64,000 nucleotides of DNA from Pictodentalium vernedei (Eukaryota; Mollusca; Scaphopoda; Dentaliida; Dentaliidae), in NCBI GenBank assembly GCA_031216915.1, contig CM062290.1:258826291-258890290 (forward strand). Direction: 5' to 3'. Below, in pieces: positions 35,164 through 44,957 of the stretch. The position numbers and the translations under genes are program-made. Every line of letters begins with the position of its first letter. Position 1 is the first letter of the stretch. The notes beneath the pieces are model-generated. The model did no database searches and was not told the DNA's origin. It saw nothing but the letters and a program-made list of their open reading frames with translations.

Positions 35164-36384
35164 TTAGTGGACGACATTCTGAGCAACAGATAACGGACCT
35201 AAACAATGCAGGTCTCCAGAAATGGACTCAATATTTCTGAGATAAAAATTAGTAAATGTGGATGGCTGAGACCAATAAGCAGACTTCATTAAATCTGTAA
35301 TAGCAACACTATTAGCATAAGCCCAGGAAGTAGAAAGAGCTCTTACTTCATGAGCAGAAATCTTAAGCACAGACTGCTGAGAAGAAGATAAATCTTCATA
35401 CGCAGTACGGATAGTTAACTGAATCCATCTAGCAATAGAATGGACTGAAATGTCCTTTCTATTAGGCATCAAAGACAGAAAGAAACGTTTCCGTCCCTTT
35501 CTGATGAACTGAGATCTCTGTTTATAGATACGTAGTGCTCTAACAGGACAGAGTAAAGGCCTACGCCCGTCTGAAGACGGAAGAGCCTTAATAACAATAG
35601 GTTCCGGATATTTATTAGGAGCCTGATTCTTAGCTAAAAAACCGACATTAGTAGTGAAGGTGATAGTGTTCCCAACACTACGATAATGAGAATCATCCAC
35701 CGATAGTGCATGAAGCTCACTGACTCTTCTGGCAGAAGAGAAAGCTAAGAGAAAAGCTGTCTTATAAGATAAGAATTTGAAATCTACTGTCCCAAGAGGT
35801 TCAAATGGCTTTTCCTTCAATTTAAGGAGAACCCAAGCTAAATTCCACTTAGGAATTAATCTAAGAGTTCTGGGTCTATTTATCGAAAAGTTTCTAACCA
35901 ATTTCGATAAAGAGACATTAGATCCAATTTGTAAACTATCATGATGTGCATAGGTATCAGATAACATAGATCTATAACCCTTTATAGTAACAGGTTGCAG
36001 TTTGATTTCGTCAAACAAGTATACTAGAAAGTTAGCAATGTCTGGTATAGAGGGATCAAATATATCAACAGAATGATCCCTACACCAACGACGGAAAACC
36101 TTCCACTTAGCCGCATAGTTTAGCGAAGAGGAGGTCCTCCTACAGTTAGAAATCGCGTCCACTGCTCGTCCTGTAAAGTGCTTGCCATGCAAGAAGGACC
36201 GCACAACGGAAAAACGTGAAGGTTGAGACCTTGCGGGTTGTGATGTAGTTGGCGCGATTTCCCCTGCCAAAGAAGAAGATCCTCTCGTGGAGGGAGCTTC
36301 CGCGGTAGGTCCCACAACAGACACCTGAGTAGATTTATCCACGGTCTCTGTGGCGACAGAGATGCTACCAACAGAATCTTGCAT
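35164..36384 (-). CDS. tyrosine recombinase (YR) of DIRS C
   Basis: Site-specific recombinase that inserts the circular DNA copy. The motifs are FSSARRVSELHAL (Arg box I), ISAHEVRALSTSWAYANS (His-x-x-Arg) and NFYLRNIES (candidate catalytic Tyr), within 406 residues if started at the Met at 36384. The N-terminal SAM-like part includes SSLNYAAKWKVFRRWC. It overlaps the RT/RNase H ORF by 265 nt in another frame, as usual in DIRS elements. The frame stays open far upstream (to 38055), so the true start is uncertain. It shares its frame with gag. Confidence 0.92.
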   Translation of the reverse strand: MQDSVGSISVATETVDKSTQVSVVGPTAEAPSTRGSSSLAGEIAPTTSQPARSQPSRFSVVRSFLHGKHFTGRAVDAISNCRRTSSSLNYAAKWKVFRRWCRDHSVDIFDPSIPDIANFLVYLFDEIKLQPVTIKGYRSMLSDTYAHHDSLQIGSNVSLSKLVRNFSINRPRTLRLIPKWNLAWVLLKLKEKPFEPLGTVDFKFLSYKTAFLLAFSSARRVSELHALSVDDSHYRSVGNTITFTTNVGFLAKNQAPNKYPEPIVIKALPSSDGRRPLLCPVRALRIYKQRSQFIRKGRKRFFLSLMPNRKDISVHSIARWIQLTIRTAYEDLSSSQQSVLKISAHEVRALSTSWAYANSVAITDLMKSAYWSQPSTFTNFYLRNIESISGDLHCLGPLSVAQNVVH

Positions 36385-38438
36385 TGAGATTGTTTTATCT
36401 TTAGCAATACTTGTTGAATTAACGGCGCTGGAGGATACGCATATCCTATCATTCCGTCCCAAGGGATCGACAGAGCGTCTACTGCAAATGCTCTTGGATC
36501 CGGACACGGGGACACATACGTTTGCAACTGATTGTTGAGATGTGTCGCAAATAAGTCTATCATTGGCCGTTCCCATTGGTAGCAAATCTGATTGAATACT
36601 TGTTTGTTGAGAGTCCACTCCGACGGCAACAAGCGACCCTTTCGTGAAAGGGAGTCTGCTAGCACATTCAGACGACCCGGTATGTGACGGACCGAAAGAA
36701 GAACGTGATGTTCCAACACAAACAGAAGGATTCTTTCCGTTAGATTGAACAACGGAACTGAATGAGTGCCTCCCTGATTCCGTATATACGCCACTACTGT
36801 CGTATTGTCGGATAGGATTTGGACATGAGCATCGTGAATAATGTCCATCCAGTGACGTAACGCAAGCCAAATTGACATCATTTCCTTGATGTTTATGTGC
36901 TTGCACAGGAATTGCGGATCCCAAAGACCCTGGCATCTCGAATCCGTTGGGATTAATGATGCACCCCAACCTGTTTGACTGGCATCCGTCATAATGGTAA
37001 AACTCGGATCCGGCAACTGCAGCGGAACTCCTTGAGTTAACCACTGAATGTTTGCCCAAGTCTGAATCTCTTGTTTCACTTGATCTGACAAGAGAACGTC
37101 TACATCGAGCGAATGAATTTTCACACTCCAATTCTGAGTCAGGAAAATTTGAAGAGGCCGTGTGCGTAGCCGTCCCATCGGAATGAGATCCGCGGCGGCT
37201 CCGCACAGACCTATCAGTCTCATAAATTCTCTCGCCGTGACTTTGTCTGTATTCAGACAATAGCGAGCGTAGCAACTGACTAATTTCGCTCTGGTTAATG
37301 GCAGACGAACGAGATTGTTGTGCGTCTCGAAGCTCATTCCCAGATGAGTGAATGACTTGGACGGCACCAGATCCGACTTCTCCTCGTTTACTATGAAACC
37401 GAGACGTCGGAGCAATAGAAGAAGATTCTGAACATCGTTCTGAAGCGTTAACTCGTTGCCGTACCTCTGAAGAATGTCGTCCAGGTAGGCCGACGTTACA
37501 GCAGACGAATGAGCTCGGAAGTAGATCATTACCGAGTTCATTACCCGAGTGAAAGCCCAGGGTGCTAGATTCAATCCGAAGCACATGGCCCAGAACTGAT
37601 ACACCACTCCTAGGACTGCGAAGCGTAGATACTTTCGGAATGTCGGATGTACCATGACGTGAAAGTACGCATCTTTGAGATCTATGCTCGTTGCATAATC
37701 GTTCACCCGAATACTCGCTCTGACCGATCGAATCGTCTCCATATAAAACTTCGGAGCGACGATCAGCTTGTTTATCCAGCTCAAATCTATGACTGGACGG
37801 AACGAGCCGTCTGGTTTCGGAACCAGAAACAGATGGCTGTAGAATCCCAGGGATTCCTGGTTTTCTACGACCTCTACCGCGTTCTTCATTAAAAGAGACT
37901 GCACCTCTGATAGCAGAGCGTCTCTTTTCTGAGGGTTTGACGGAAGATGAGTCCACTTTGGACTTCGAGTTAATGGAGGCTTTCGTTTGAAGGATATCTT
38001 TAGACCTTCCGAAGTCACTCCTCTCACCCACGGGTCGTCCGTAATCGACGCCCACTCTTGAGAAAAACTCGACAACCTTCCGCCAACCGGAACGCGATAG
38101 AGGTTTAAGCCATCACCTCCTGGATCTGCGAGGCCTGCGGTAGGAGAAACCACGTCTTCCACGACCCGCACCTCGCCTCGTCGACCTCGGGGCGTCCGAC
38201 CGATTGTCCCGGCCTGAAGGACGTCCCGAACGAGAGTCACTATCCTGACGGTCTCTCGAATAAGAGCTAGAGGACGCACCGGAACCTCTATAGGAACCTC
38301 TCTTGGGCGGATAAGACCCAGAAGTGCCCGCCTTATTCGTGTCTGTTGTATCCGACCTTTTAGGAGCGGATCTAAACAACAGAGAATCACTAGCTTTCTT
38401 TTTAATATTATCATAAATAGCGGAAAGCTTGCCGTCAA
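36120..38438 (-). CDS. reverse transcriptase/RNase H of DIRS C
   Basis: Copies element RNA to DNA and degrades the RNA. RT: SLGFYSHLFLVPKPDGS, IDLKDAYFHVMVHP (motif A Asp), GLNLAPWAFTRVMN (motif B), SAYLDDILQRYG (motif C). RNase H: TIMTDASQTGWGASL, INIKEMMSIW (Glu), LSDNTTVVAYIRNQGG, RHIPGRLNVLADSLSRKG. The tail MIDLFATHLNN..SPCPDPRAFAVDALS is typical of DIRS enzymes. 772 residues from the first Met, but the first 100 or so overlap gag (38113-38438) and are low-complexity, so synthesis by frameshift from gag or internal initiation is possible. No stop or frameshift. Confidence 0.95.
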   Translation of the reverse strand: MTASFPLFMIILKRKLVILCCLDPLLKGRIQQTRIRRALLGLIRPREVPIEVPVRPLALIRETVRIVTLVRDVLQAGTIGRTPRGRRGEVRVVEDVVSPTAGLADPGGDGLNLYRVPVGGRLSSFSQEWASITDDPWVRGVTSEGLKISFKRKPPLTRSPKWTHLPSNPQKRDALLSEVQSLLMKNAVEVVENQESLGFYSHLFLVPKPDGSFRPVIDLSWINKLIVAPKFYMETIRSVRASIRVNDYATSIDLKDAYFHVMVHPTFRKYLRFAVLGVVYQFWAMCFGLNLAPWAFTRVMNSVMIYFRAHSSAVTSAYLDDILQRYGNELTLQNDVQNLLLLLRRLGFIVNEEKSDLVPSKSFTHLGMSFETHNNLVRLPLTRAKLVSCYARYCLNTDKVTAREFMRLIGLCGAAADLIPMGRLRTRPLQIFLTQNWSVKIHSLDVDVLLSDQVKQEIQTWANIQWLTQGVPLQLPDPSFTIMTDASQTGWGASLIPTDSRCQGLWDPQFLCKHINIKEMMSIWLALRHWMDIIHDAHVQILSDNTTVVAYIRNQGGTHSVPLFNLTERILLFVLEHHVLLSVRHIPGRLNVLADSLSRKGRLLPSEWTLNKQVFNQICYQWERPMIDLFATHLNNQLQTYVSPCPDPRAFAVDALSIPWDGMIGYAYPPAPLIQQVLLKIKQSQCKILLVASLSPQRPWINLLRCLLWDLPRKLPPREDLLLWQGKSRQLHHNPQGLNLHVFPLCGPSCMASTLQDEQWTRFLTVGGPPLR

Positions 38439-40266
38439 AGAGAAGATCTCCTGAGACCGAAGCGACTCTAAGAGAGTTCTTCACCTTAGAATCCACTAGT
38501 GTGGATGTAGACAGGGCTGCGTCACGTCTAACCAACTCCAGATTTGCCACTGAAAGGGCGGAGTTACACGTGGAATAAGCTACTGCCCTTGAAAGAAGTC
38601 TTAAGGAGGATTGTATATCCTGAAACTCTTCCCCTTGAAGACGCAGTGATAACGCCTTAGTAAGGTGATCTGCGTAAGATAAGGCATCTAAATTGGCTCT
38701 GTTAGACGCAATAGCTGTTTCCAACACTGCAGTTGGAATAGAAGCTGACGACGGTAATGATAGCTCTAAGTCTTCCGCCTCGTCGTCCATACGCAGAGGA
38801 ACTCTCGGTATACCCTGACCTGCCGTGTCGAATTTATTCCTTGCATTAATGAAAGGCAGGTTGAGAGTATTTGCGGACAAGAAGCCTGCTTTCCCCGTCC
38901 TGGAAGCAAGTTTAAAAATAGCGTCGTTCAATAATTCAAATGTTCTTGCAACATTATTGGACTGCGACGGAAACTCGGGAGCGATGTCCCTGAACCGCTC
39001 GAAAAAATCAGAGTCCAATGACGCTATAATTCTCCTGTCCGGAAGCGCAGCAGTCTGGCCCGACGGAACAACTTGAGGAAGAAAGTGCCGGATGAAGTCC
39101 ACGGCAGCTTTGTGTTGTTCCGAAAGGGATAGCTCCAATTCATCCGTATCCCTTTCACCATCCGGTCGGACCTCCCGATGTTCCCGGTCGTCCGCCCCCG
39201 ATGCTTCGGCGGAGCGTACCGACCCAGCGCCGTCGGATAATTCTCGATCCGACACCGTTTCTGTCGGCTGCTGGGATGCTGCGATAAGCTGTGCTATCTG
39301 CACTAGAATGTCCGACGTCGAGACCTGCGGAGGAGCGGTCTTTCGCTGCTTCGCCGAGGGCAGCTCCGCATCAGATGGCTCCCGCATACTTTTCCTATGC
39401 GAACGTCCGGAGTCCATCGGTCTCGAATCCCTGGCTGCCGGATGGTGTGACCTGGTCGCCGAAGAATCCTTCATCGGCGAAGCTGGCAAAATATCGGAGG
39501 TCACGCAGCCAAGGTGCGGTCGTGTGCGCCGACGAGAAGAGGAAGCCTTAACAGTCTCTGCGGACTGCTTATACAACGGAGCGTCCCGAGCGACGGACGT
39601 ATGCTCCGCTAAAGACACATTTTGTACCACAACATCTGGTCCCAGATGTTGTTGTACGAGAGAGGGGCCTCTCTCGCTCGCGGCCCGGCTGGACCTGGAC
39701 GAGCTAGGAACCGGACTAAAAGGCTTCCTCCGTTCTCGTTCACTATCCGCCGTCACTGGGTGTGCATCTATTATATTTATAGTGCTCGCATCACCCAAAA
39801 TTTCCTCTTGGACCGCATCGGACGAACCCGGCTGCCGAACCATACGGTGAATGGACACTACACCGGGCGAGCTAGCGGACGACATTTGTCTAATCTCCAT
39901 GAGCACTTTTGCCGCTAGCTCTGTATTTATTTGTGACGACGGACGCACACTTGAAGAAGATAACATGGAAACATCACCCTGTTCTGGTTCCTCTGAAATA
40001 GAAACTGAGAGAGTAGAGTGACCTTGTGGAGAAAGAGCCGGCATCGCTCTTTCTCCAGAAACAACATATCGTGACACACGTTTCCAATGTTTCTCATCCC
40101 AATGTTCACATACAGGACAGGGATTAATGCGAGAACACTGACTACAATTAATGCAATAATCATGAAAGTCAGAGGAAGATTTCTTCCTATTACAATTTGA
40201 ACAAAGTCCCTTCATTGTGAAAGAACAACAATAAGTCCTAGTTACTCGCAAAAACCCCTGACACAA
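38113..40266 (-). CDS. gag-like protein of DIRS C
   Basis: 717 residues from the first Met (a second Met at about residue 18, MKGLCSNCNRKK, is equally plausible). The N-terminal Cys-rich segment, CSNCNRKK.. then YCINCSQCSRINPCPVCEHW, has a Cx2C..Cx2Cx2Cx5Cx2C pattern and likely binds zinc, followed by a long Ser/Arg-rich region. A conserved middle (SLPSSASIPTAVLETAI, LVRRDAALSTS) and a Gly/Arg/Ser-rich C-terminus (RGAGRGRRGFSYRRPRRSRR) suit RNA binding. It ends in a single TGA, after which the same frame is open again. Role by analogy: packaging of the RNA. Confidence 0.85.
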   Translation of the reverse strand: MCQGFLRVTRTYCCSFTMKGLCSNCNRKKSSSDFHDYCINCSQCSRINPCPVCEHWDEKHWKRVSRYVVSGERAMPALSPQGHSTLSVSISEEPEQGDVSMLSSSSVRPSSQINTELAAKVLMEIRQMSSASSPGVVSIHRMVRQPGSSDAVQEEILGDASTINIIDAHPVTADSERERRKPFSPVPSSSRSSRAASERGPSLVQQHLGPDVVVQNVSLAEHTSVARDAPLYKQSAETVKASSSRRRTRPHLGCVTSDILPASPMKDSSATRSHHPAARDSRPMDSGRSHRKSMREPSDAELPSAKQRKTAPPQVSTSDILVQIAQLIAASQQPTETVSDRELSDGAGSVRSAEASGADDREHREVRPDGERDTDELELSLSEQHKAAVDFIRHFLPQVVPSGQTAALPDRRIIASLDSDFFERFRDIAPEFPSQSNNVARTFELLNDAIFKLASRTGKAGFLSANTLNLPFINARNKFDTAGQGIPRVPLRMDDEAEDLELSLPSSASIPTAVLETAIASNRANLDALSYADHLTKALSLRLQGEEFQDIQSSLRLLSRAVAYSTCNSALSVANLELVRRDAALSTSTLVDSKVKNSLRVASVSGDLLFDGKLSAIYDNIKKKASDSLLFRSAPKRSDTTDTNKAGTSGSYPPKRGSYRGSGASSSSYSRDRQDSDSRSGRPSGRDNRSDAPRSTRRGAGRGRRGFSYRRPRRSRR

Positions 40267-41099
40267 AGATACATAATAACATGATCCATTAATAAATGAA
40301 AAAACAATTGCAAAACAAAATAATTTTGAAAAAATATTTTTTCAGAGAAGCCCAAGTTGCTGAAAAGTAACGTTGAGCCCCGATGGATCCGATGGCAAAG
40401 TGTGGTCAAAAATTTTAAAATTATATAAAATAATTAATGAGACACTTTCGGATAATATAAATGTATCTTATAATGAGATAAACTACCACAAAGGCAAACA
40501 GCCCCCCTCAAAAAAGGCTGTTGCCAATGAAAACAAACAGTGTAAACACAGTAGAAAACATGACTCCAGGCACTGAAAAAACTGGCCCGGAATCAGTCAT
40601 CAATAACACTCTATCTGATGCAAAACAGAGACTCCCAGGGGAGAATCTGCAGAACATCAGAAGGAAGATGCAGAACACAAACGTTATACACCCATGGGTG
40701 AAAACGTAACTATGGGGAAAATAACAGAAAACATTCTGTAACCAAGCAACTCTCCCAGGGAATTTTTAGAAATGAAACTTCTCAAAAATATGCCAAAAGC
40801 ATGGGAGAATTGCAAGGGGGGACTTTAGAAGGTTAGGGGAGAGGAAACACTGAATAAGCAGTGCAACAATTAGCAAGAATGACAACAAGAGGCGTTTGCC
40901 TCGAAAATAGGCAACTTAACATAATTTCAACAAAAAATTTTAAGTACAGCCCTGATTATTTTTTGCCACTTCTTTTTTCCTCTCCTCCTTCTATCCTCCT
41001 TAGAATCACATTTTCTCCAAGAATTACGTGTCTGGCATCCTTTAAACTGAGATTTACAAGCACAAAGATCAGTGAGATGTTGACTGATGAAGGGCCAAA
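40267..41099. other. 5' leader of DIRS C
   Basis: Lies between the right ITR and gag. No substantial ORF on the coding strand and no TATA or splice signal that I would defend. Expected to hold the promoter together with the ITR. Confidence 0.5.
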
Positions 41100-41286
41100 C
41101 AGAGAATGTTATTTGGCGCCAATTTCGGGACGACTGCGTCACTGCGCATGCACAGTAGAGTCGTACTATGGAGGTCCTTTAGGACATGATTTCTTTTTGT
41201 TTTGGATGCAAATTTTGGGGATTGGGGGGCAAAATTTGTGTTTGGCCCTGGTTTTTGTGGAGTTAGCACCAGCTAAGTCTGGGTCA
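41100..41286. repeat. right (5') ITR of DIRS C
   Basis: The reverse complement of the left ITR, ending CAGCTAAGTCTGGGTCAT. It stops short: the ICR predicts TGGTACAGTATAAAAAT next, but unrelated repeat sequence (ATCAAAATCGG) follows. Confidence 0.9.
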
Positions 41287-41735
41287 TATCAAAATCGGTT
41301 CAATAGTGTAGGAGTTGCACACACAAGTTTGGACATACAGACGGACATACAGACTTACGGACATACTTCTCTGAACTGGGGGTATAATAACTCTAGAAAT
41401 GAGAACGCAAATATGACCAAACGCAAACTAGACCTGTATTCTGTCATTCAAGAAAACATGAGCAAATTTTTTAAAAATATCGGAATGTATAATTAAGCTA
41501 TCAACCCAAATCCTAAAAATGTGTTATTTTTCACTGAGTGAAGGGGGATAACTCTATAAACAATCAATGTAAATATGGTCAAATGCGAACTTTCTTTGTA
41601 TTTTGTCATACAACACAAAAATGTGAAAGTTAAAAAAAAATATCTTGATGCATACTCAAGTTATCATCCACAAAACAAAACTTGGATGTACAGATGTAGA
41701 CAGCCAGATGTATGGTCAGACAAGGATAACTGATA
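41287..41735. repeat. array-type element fragment
   Basis: Begins ATCAAAATCGGTTCAATAG, with a GGACATACAGACGGAC microsatellite (41331-41368) and two units sharing ATAACTCTA and AATATG.TCAAA.GC.AAC. Confidence 0.5.
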
Positions 41736-41738
41736 ATT

Positions 41739-41815
41739 AACTTATTTAATTATTGGTGGGTAAGGTCACAAATTTCTGCACAATGTCTAATCGTGAACAT
41801 GATAACTCGGGAGCA
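41739..41815 (-). mobile_element. SINE tail fragment
   Basis: TTATTGGTGGGTAAGGTCAC and GCACAATGTCTAATCGTGA match the common SINE tail. Confidence 0.5.
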
Positions 41816-41899
41816 TAAAAAAGCTTGAAAATAGATTTAGCTTCACCTATTGGGTAAAATGAGGCCTCATTTGGAGCTAATAAATTAGGTGAATTACAC

Positions 41900-42310
41900 T
41901 ACCAAATTTTGAAGAACGTTATTAAGGTTCAATCTTGGGCTCACCAAAGAAATAACAAGAGGTGGGCCATCGATTCAGTGCATACCCCCCATGGTGCATA
42001 CTGCCAAACAATGGCAAAAGTAGAAAGTCTAGAAAGTGAAATTTAAGAAATGCTATTAGACACTCATTTGAAAGCCTTTCCCTTAAACAATCTTCATTCC
42101 AAATTTCACTGAAACCCAATAACCCAAACCTGAGATGTGAGGTGAACAGACAAAAAATTGGCTCTTTTATGAGGCAAACAGCAAATTTTCAAAATTGCAA
42201 AGAGGGATAAGTCTAGAAAGTGAAAGTTAAGAAATATTATTTGAAAGCCTTTCCATAAACAACTTTCATTGCAAATTTCACAGAGATCCGATAAACCAAA
42301 CCTGAGATGG
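41900..42310. repeat. two-unit diverged array
   Basis: GTCTAGAAAGTGAAA.TTAAGAAAT.., TTTGAAAGCCTTTCC and CCAAACCTGAGATG occur twice, about 170-190 bp apart (near 42025 and 42210). Confidence 0.6.
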
Positions 42311-42588
42311 CTGCCTCATGCTCTCTTTTTATAACCAATGCAAAAAACATAAAAATTAAATGGTTTATGTGTGATATTTTACTCAAGTTAATAAAATTTA
42401 AAAATTTGGCCCTTGAGAGCAACAAGCTTTGCAATGCTTTAGCCTTGCAAAGCCATCTTGCACTCAAGGGGATGGAATTCAACACCACCCATGCTATTCT
42501 GTAGATTATGAGGGCTAAATCATAAAACAAACCAAGAACATGAACTTTTGATGGCAAAGAAATAATTATAAAAATTAAAAATAAAATA

Positions 42589-44351
42589 CATAAGCAGCCC
42601 CAAGGGGCCTGAGAGTGCTCACCTGACACTGACAACTATCAACCAAGGATCCTGATTTGAACAAACTTGCATCTGCCCCATTACGAAAACCATATACCAA
42701 ATATCAAAACATTCTGACCGGTGGATCTAAAAAAAACTTTTTTTTTTTAAATATTCCTCCTATTGAACTAAGTTATAATTTGGGCTCACATAGGGAGCCC
42801 AAATATGAACCCAGAGACTTGGCTTGAACAAACTTGAATCTCACCTCCCTAAGGATGCTGTATTCCAAATATCAAAAGATTCTGACTACAGGACCTGAAG
42901 AAAAATATTTTTTTAAATATTCCTCATGTTGAACTAAGTTATAATTTGGGCTCCCTGTGAACCCAGGGACTTGGTTTTAACAAATTTGAATCTCACCTCC
43001 CTAACGATACAGTATACCAAATATCAAAAGATTCTTACTGGTGTATGTGAAGAAGAAGATTTTTAGTTACAATTCGGTCTCCCACAGGGAGCCCAAATAT
43101 GAATCCAGGGACTTGGCTTGAACAAACTTGAATCTCACCTCCCTAAGGATGCTGCATACCATATATTGATTGGTGGATATGAAGAAGATTTTAAAGAATA
43201 TTCCTCATACTGCACTAATTTAAACATTTGGGCTCCCATAGAGAGCTCAAATATTAACCCAGGGACTTGGCTTTAACAGATTTGAATCTCACCTCCCTAA
43301 CGATACAGTATACCCAATATCAAAAGTTTCTTACTGGTGGATGTGAAGAAGAAGATTTTTAAAGAATGTTCCTCATATTGAACTAAGTTACAATTCGGTC
43401 TCCCACAGGGAGCCCAAATATGAACCCAGGGACTTGACTTGAACAAACTTGAATCTCACCTCCCTAAGGATGCTGCATACTATATATTGATTGGTGGATA
43501 TGAAGAAGTTTTTTAAAGAATATTCCTCATACTGCACTAATTTAAACATTTGGGCTCCCATAGAGAGTCCAAATATGGACCCAGGGATTTGATTACAACA
43601 AACATGTGAAACAAACTTCCAAAGATGTTATATGTGAAATTTGAAAGCTTTAAGAGCAATGGTTTTGGAGAAGAAGAGTCTTTTCCCCATTACCCAGTGT
43701 TGAGAAATGCGGACTCAAAGTTCCCAAAAAATACCCTATGATAAAACCAATAACAATTTTGTTTGGACCATTCCATTCTGTTGGTCCTAAGGAAGCTTCA
43801 CACCAACTAAGAATTCTCAGTGCTTTGTAGTTTTGGAGATATGGCCGTTTTAATTTTTTTCTATTTTTAGGTCCTGTGGTTCCCATGGGACATTTTGAAA
43901 AAAAATTTGGCATAAATCAAGTACTTATGACCCATTAATACTTCACGTCAAATTTTGTTCAAATGGGCCTCTCGGTTTGGAAAATAGAAATTTTGGGTGG
44001 GGCAAAAATTCTTGCCCCTCCCGTAACGACGACAAATATTGCCCCTTGAACAAATTTGAGTCTACACCTTAAAGGAGGATGTATACCACATATCAAGTCT
44101 CTGCTACTGTTGGTTCATGAGAAGATTTTTTAAAAAATTGGGGCATTTTGGCCCCCACCCCTCCTCAATATGAGCAGAAACCACATTTGAAGAAAAACCC
44201 AAATGCCCCTACATAACCACTACTCATGTGAAATTTCATTAAAATGTGGCCAGCGGTTTGGGAGAAAAACACCCAAACACCACCTTCAACGACATACTAT
44301 GGATGAAAAGTGATCAGAATAGCTCACCCTTACTTTCAGTCAGGTGAGCTA
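42589..44351. mobile_element. array-type element, about 150-160-bp units (first of pair)
   Basis: It opens with an AGCCCCAAGGGGCC hairpin then GTGCTCACCTGACACTGAC, and closes with TCAGTCAGGTGAGCTAAAAA (44336-44355), an inverted pair. Units contain GAGCCCAAATATGAACCCAG, ACTTGGCTTGAACAAACTTG and AATCTCACCTCCCTAA. A poorly conserved last 600 bp (43640-44300) ends in a degenerate hairpin. Confidence 0.8.
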
Positions 44352-44910
44352 AAAAGGCCATAATGGGCAGAAAAGTCAAATGTGCTGCATACAAGAGTAG
44401 AAAACTCAAAGGGGTGGAAAGCAACGAGGCCAGGGTAGCAAAACAAGAATGAGTGTACATTAAGCAATCCATCTCCATAGGATACATTGTCAATCCTTGA
44501 GCCCCTCAGGAGTGACAAAAATAGTCAGAGCATCATGCCTTTTCTTCAACTGATCATAATGTAAAATGTGGAGCTCCCCTATGAAGCTCCTGAAGCCCCT
44601 TGATACAACCTATGTGGATTAATCTTAGTTACACACCTCTAGAGGGTACTGAATACAAAATTTTTAACTCTTCATCTACAGGGCCAATTCTGGCTCCCAT
44701 TGGGAGCCCAATATTAACCCAGGCTCACGATTTGAACGAAGTTGAATCAGACCTCCCTAGAGATGTTGTACCAAATATGAAAGCATTCTGACTTGGATCT
44801 GAAGAAGAAAAATTGTTAAGAAATTTCTTCATATTGCACTAAGTTAAAATTTGGGCTATGTAGTGAGCCCAAATATTAACCTGTGGACCCGATTTGAACA
44901 AACTTGAATC

Positions 44911-44957
<47 letters not shown>

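Larger units (their letters stand above)
34171..41286 (-). mobile_element. DIRS-order retrotransposon C (all ORFs open)
   Basis: The order on the minus strand is right ITR, 5' leader, gag-like ORF, RT/RNase H, YR, ICR, left ITR. All three ORFs are uninterrupted, and the ICR is a perfect complement of the left end. The right terminus lacks about 17-20 bp compared with what the ICR predicts. There is no methyltransferase domain after RNase H, unlike classical DIRS1. It is the most complete mobile element in the window and a possible source of proteins for the others. Confidence 0.95.

Noticed and set aside
36384..38055. Upstream part of the 963-codon open frame ending in YR, as a separate gene
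   Set aside because: It overlaps RT/RNase H completely and has no recognisable domain. Kept only as a finding about the open frame, not as a CDS.
39092..39850. 252-codon open frame on the plus strand
   Set aside because: Antisense to the Ser/Arg-rich part of the C gag gene; openness follows from its base composition, and no domain is seen.
35164..41286. LTR retrotransposon or endogenous retrovirus
   Set aside because: There is no aspartic protease, no DDE integrase and no direct LTRs; inverted ends, an ICR and a YR identify a DIRS element.
40861..41496. 211-codon plus-strand frame
   Set aside because: It reads across the right ITR of DIRS C and the adjoining array; no domain.
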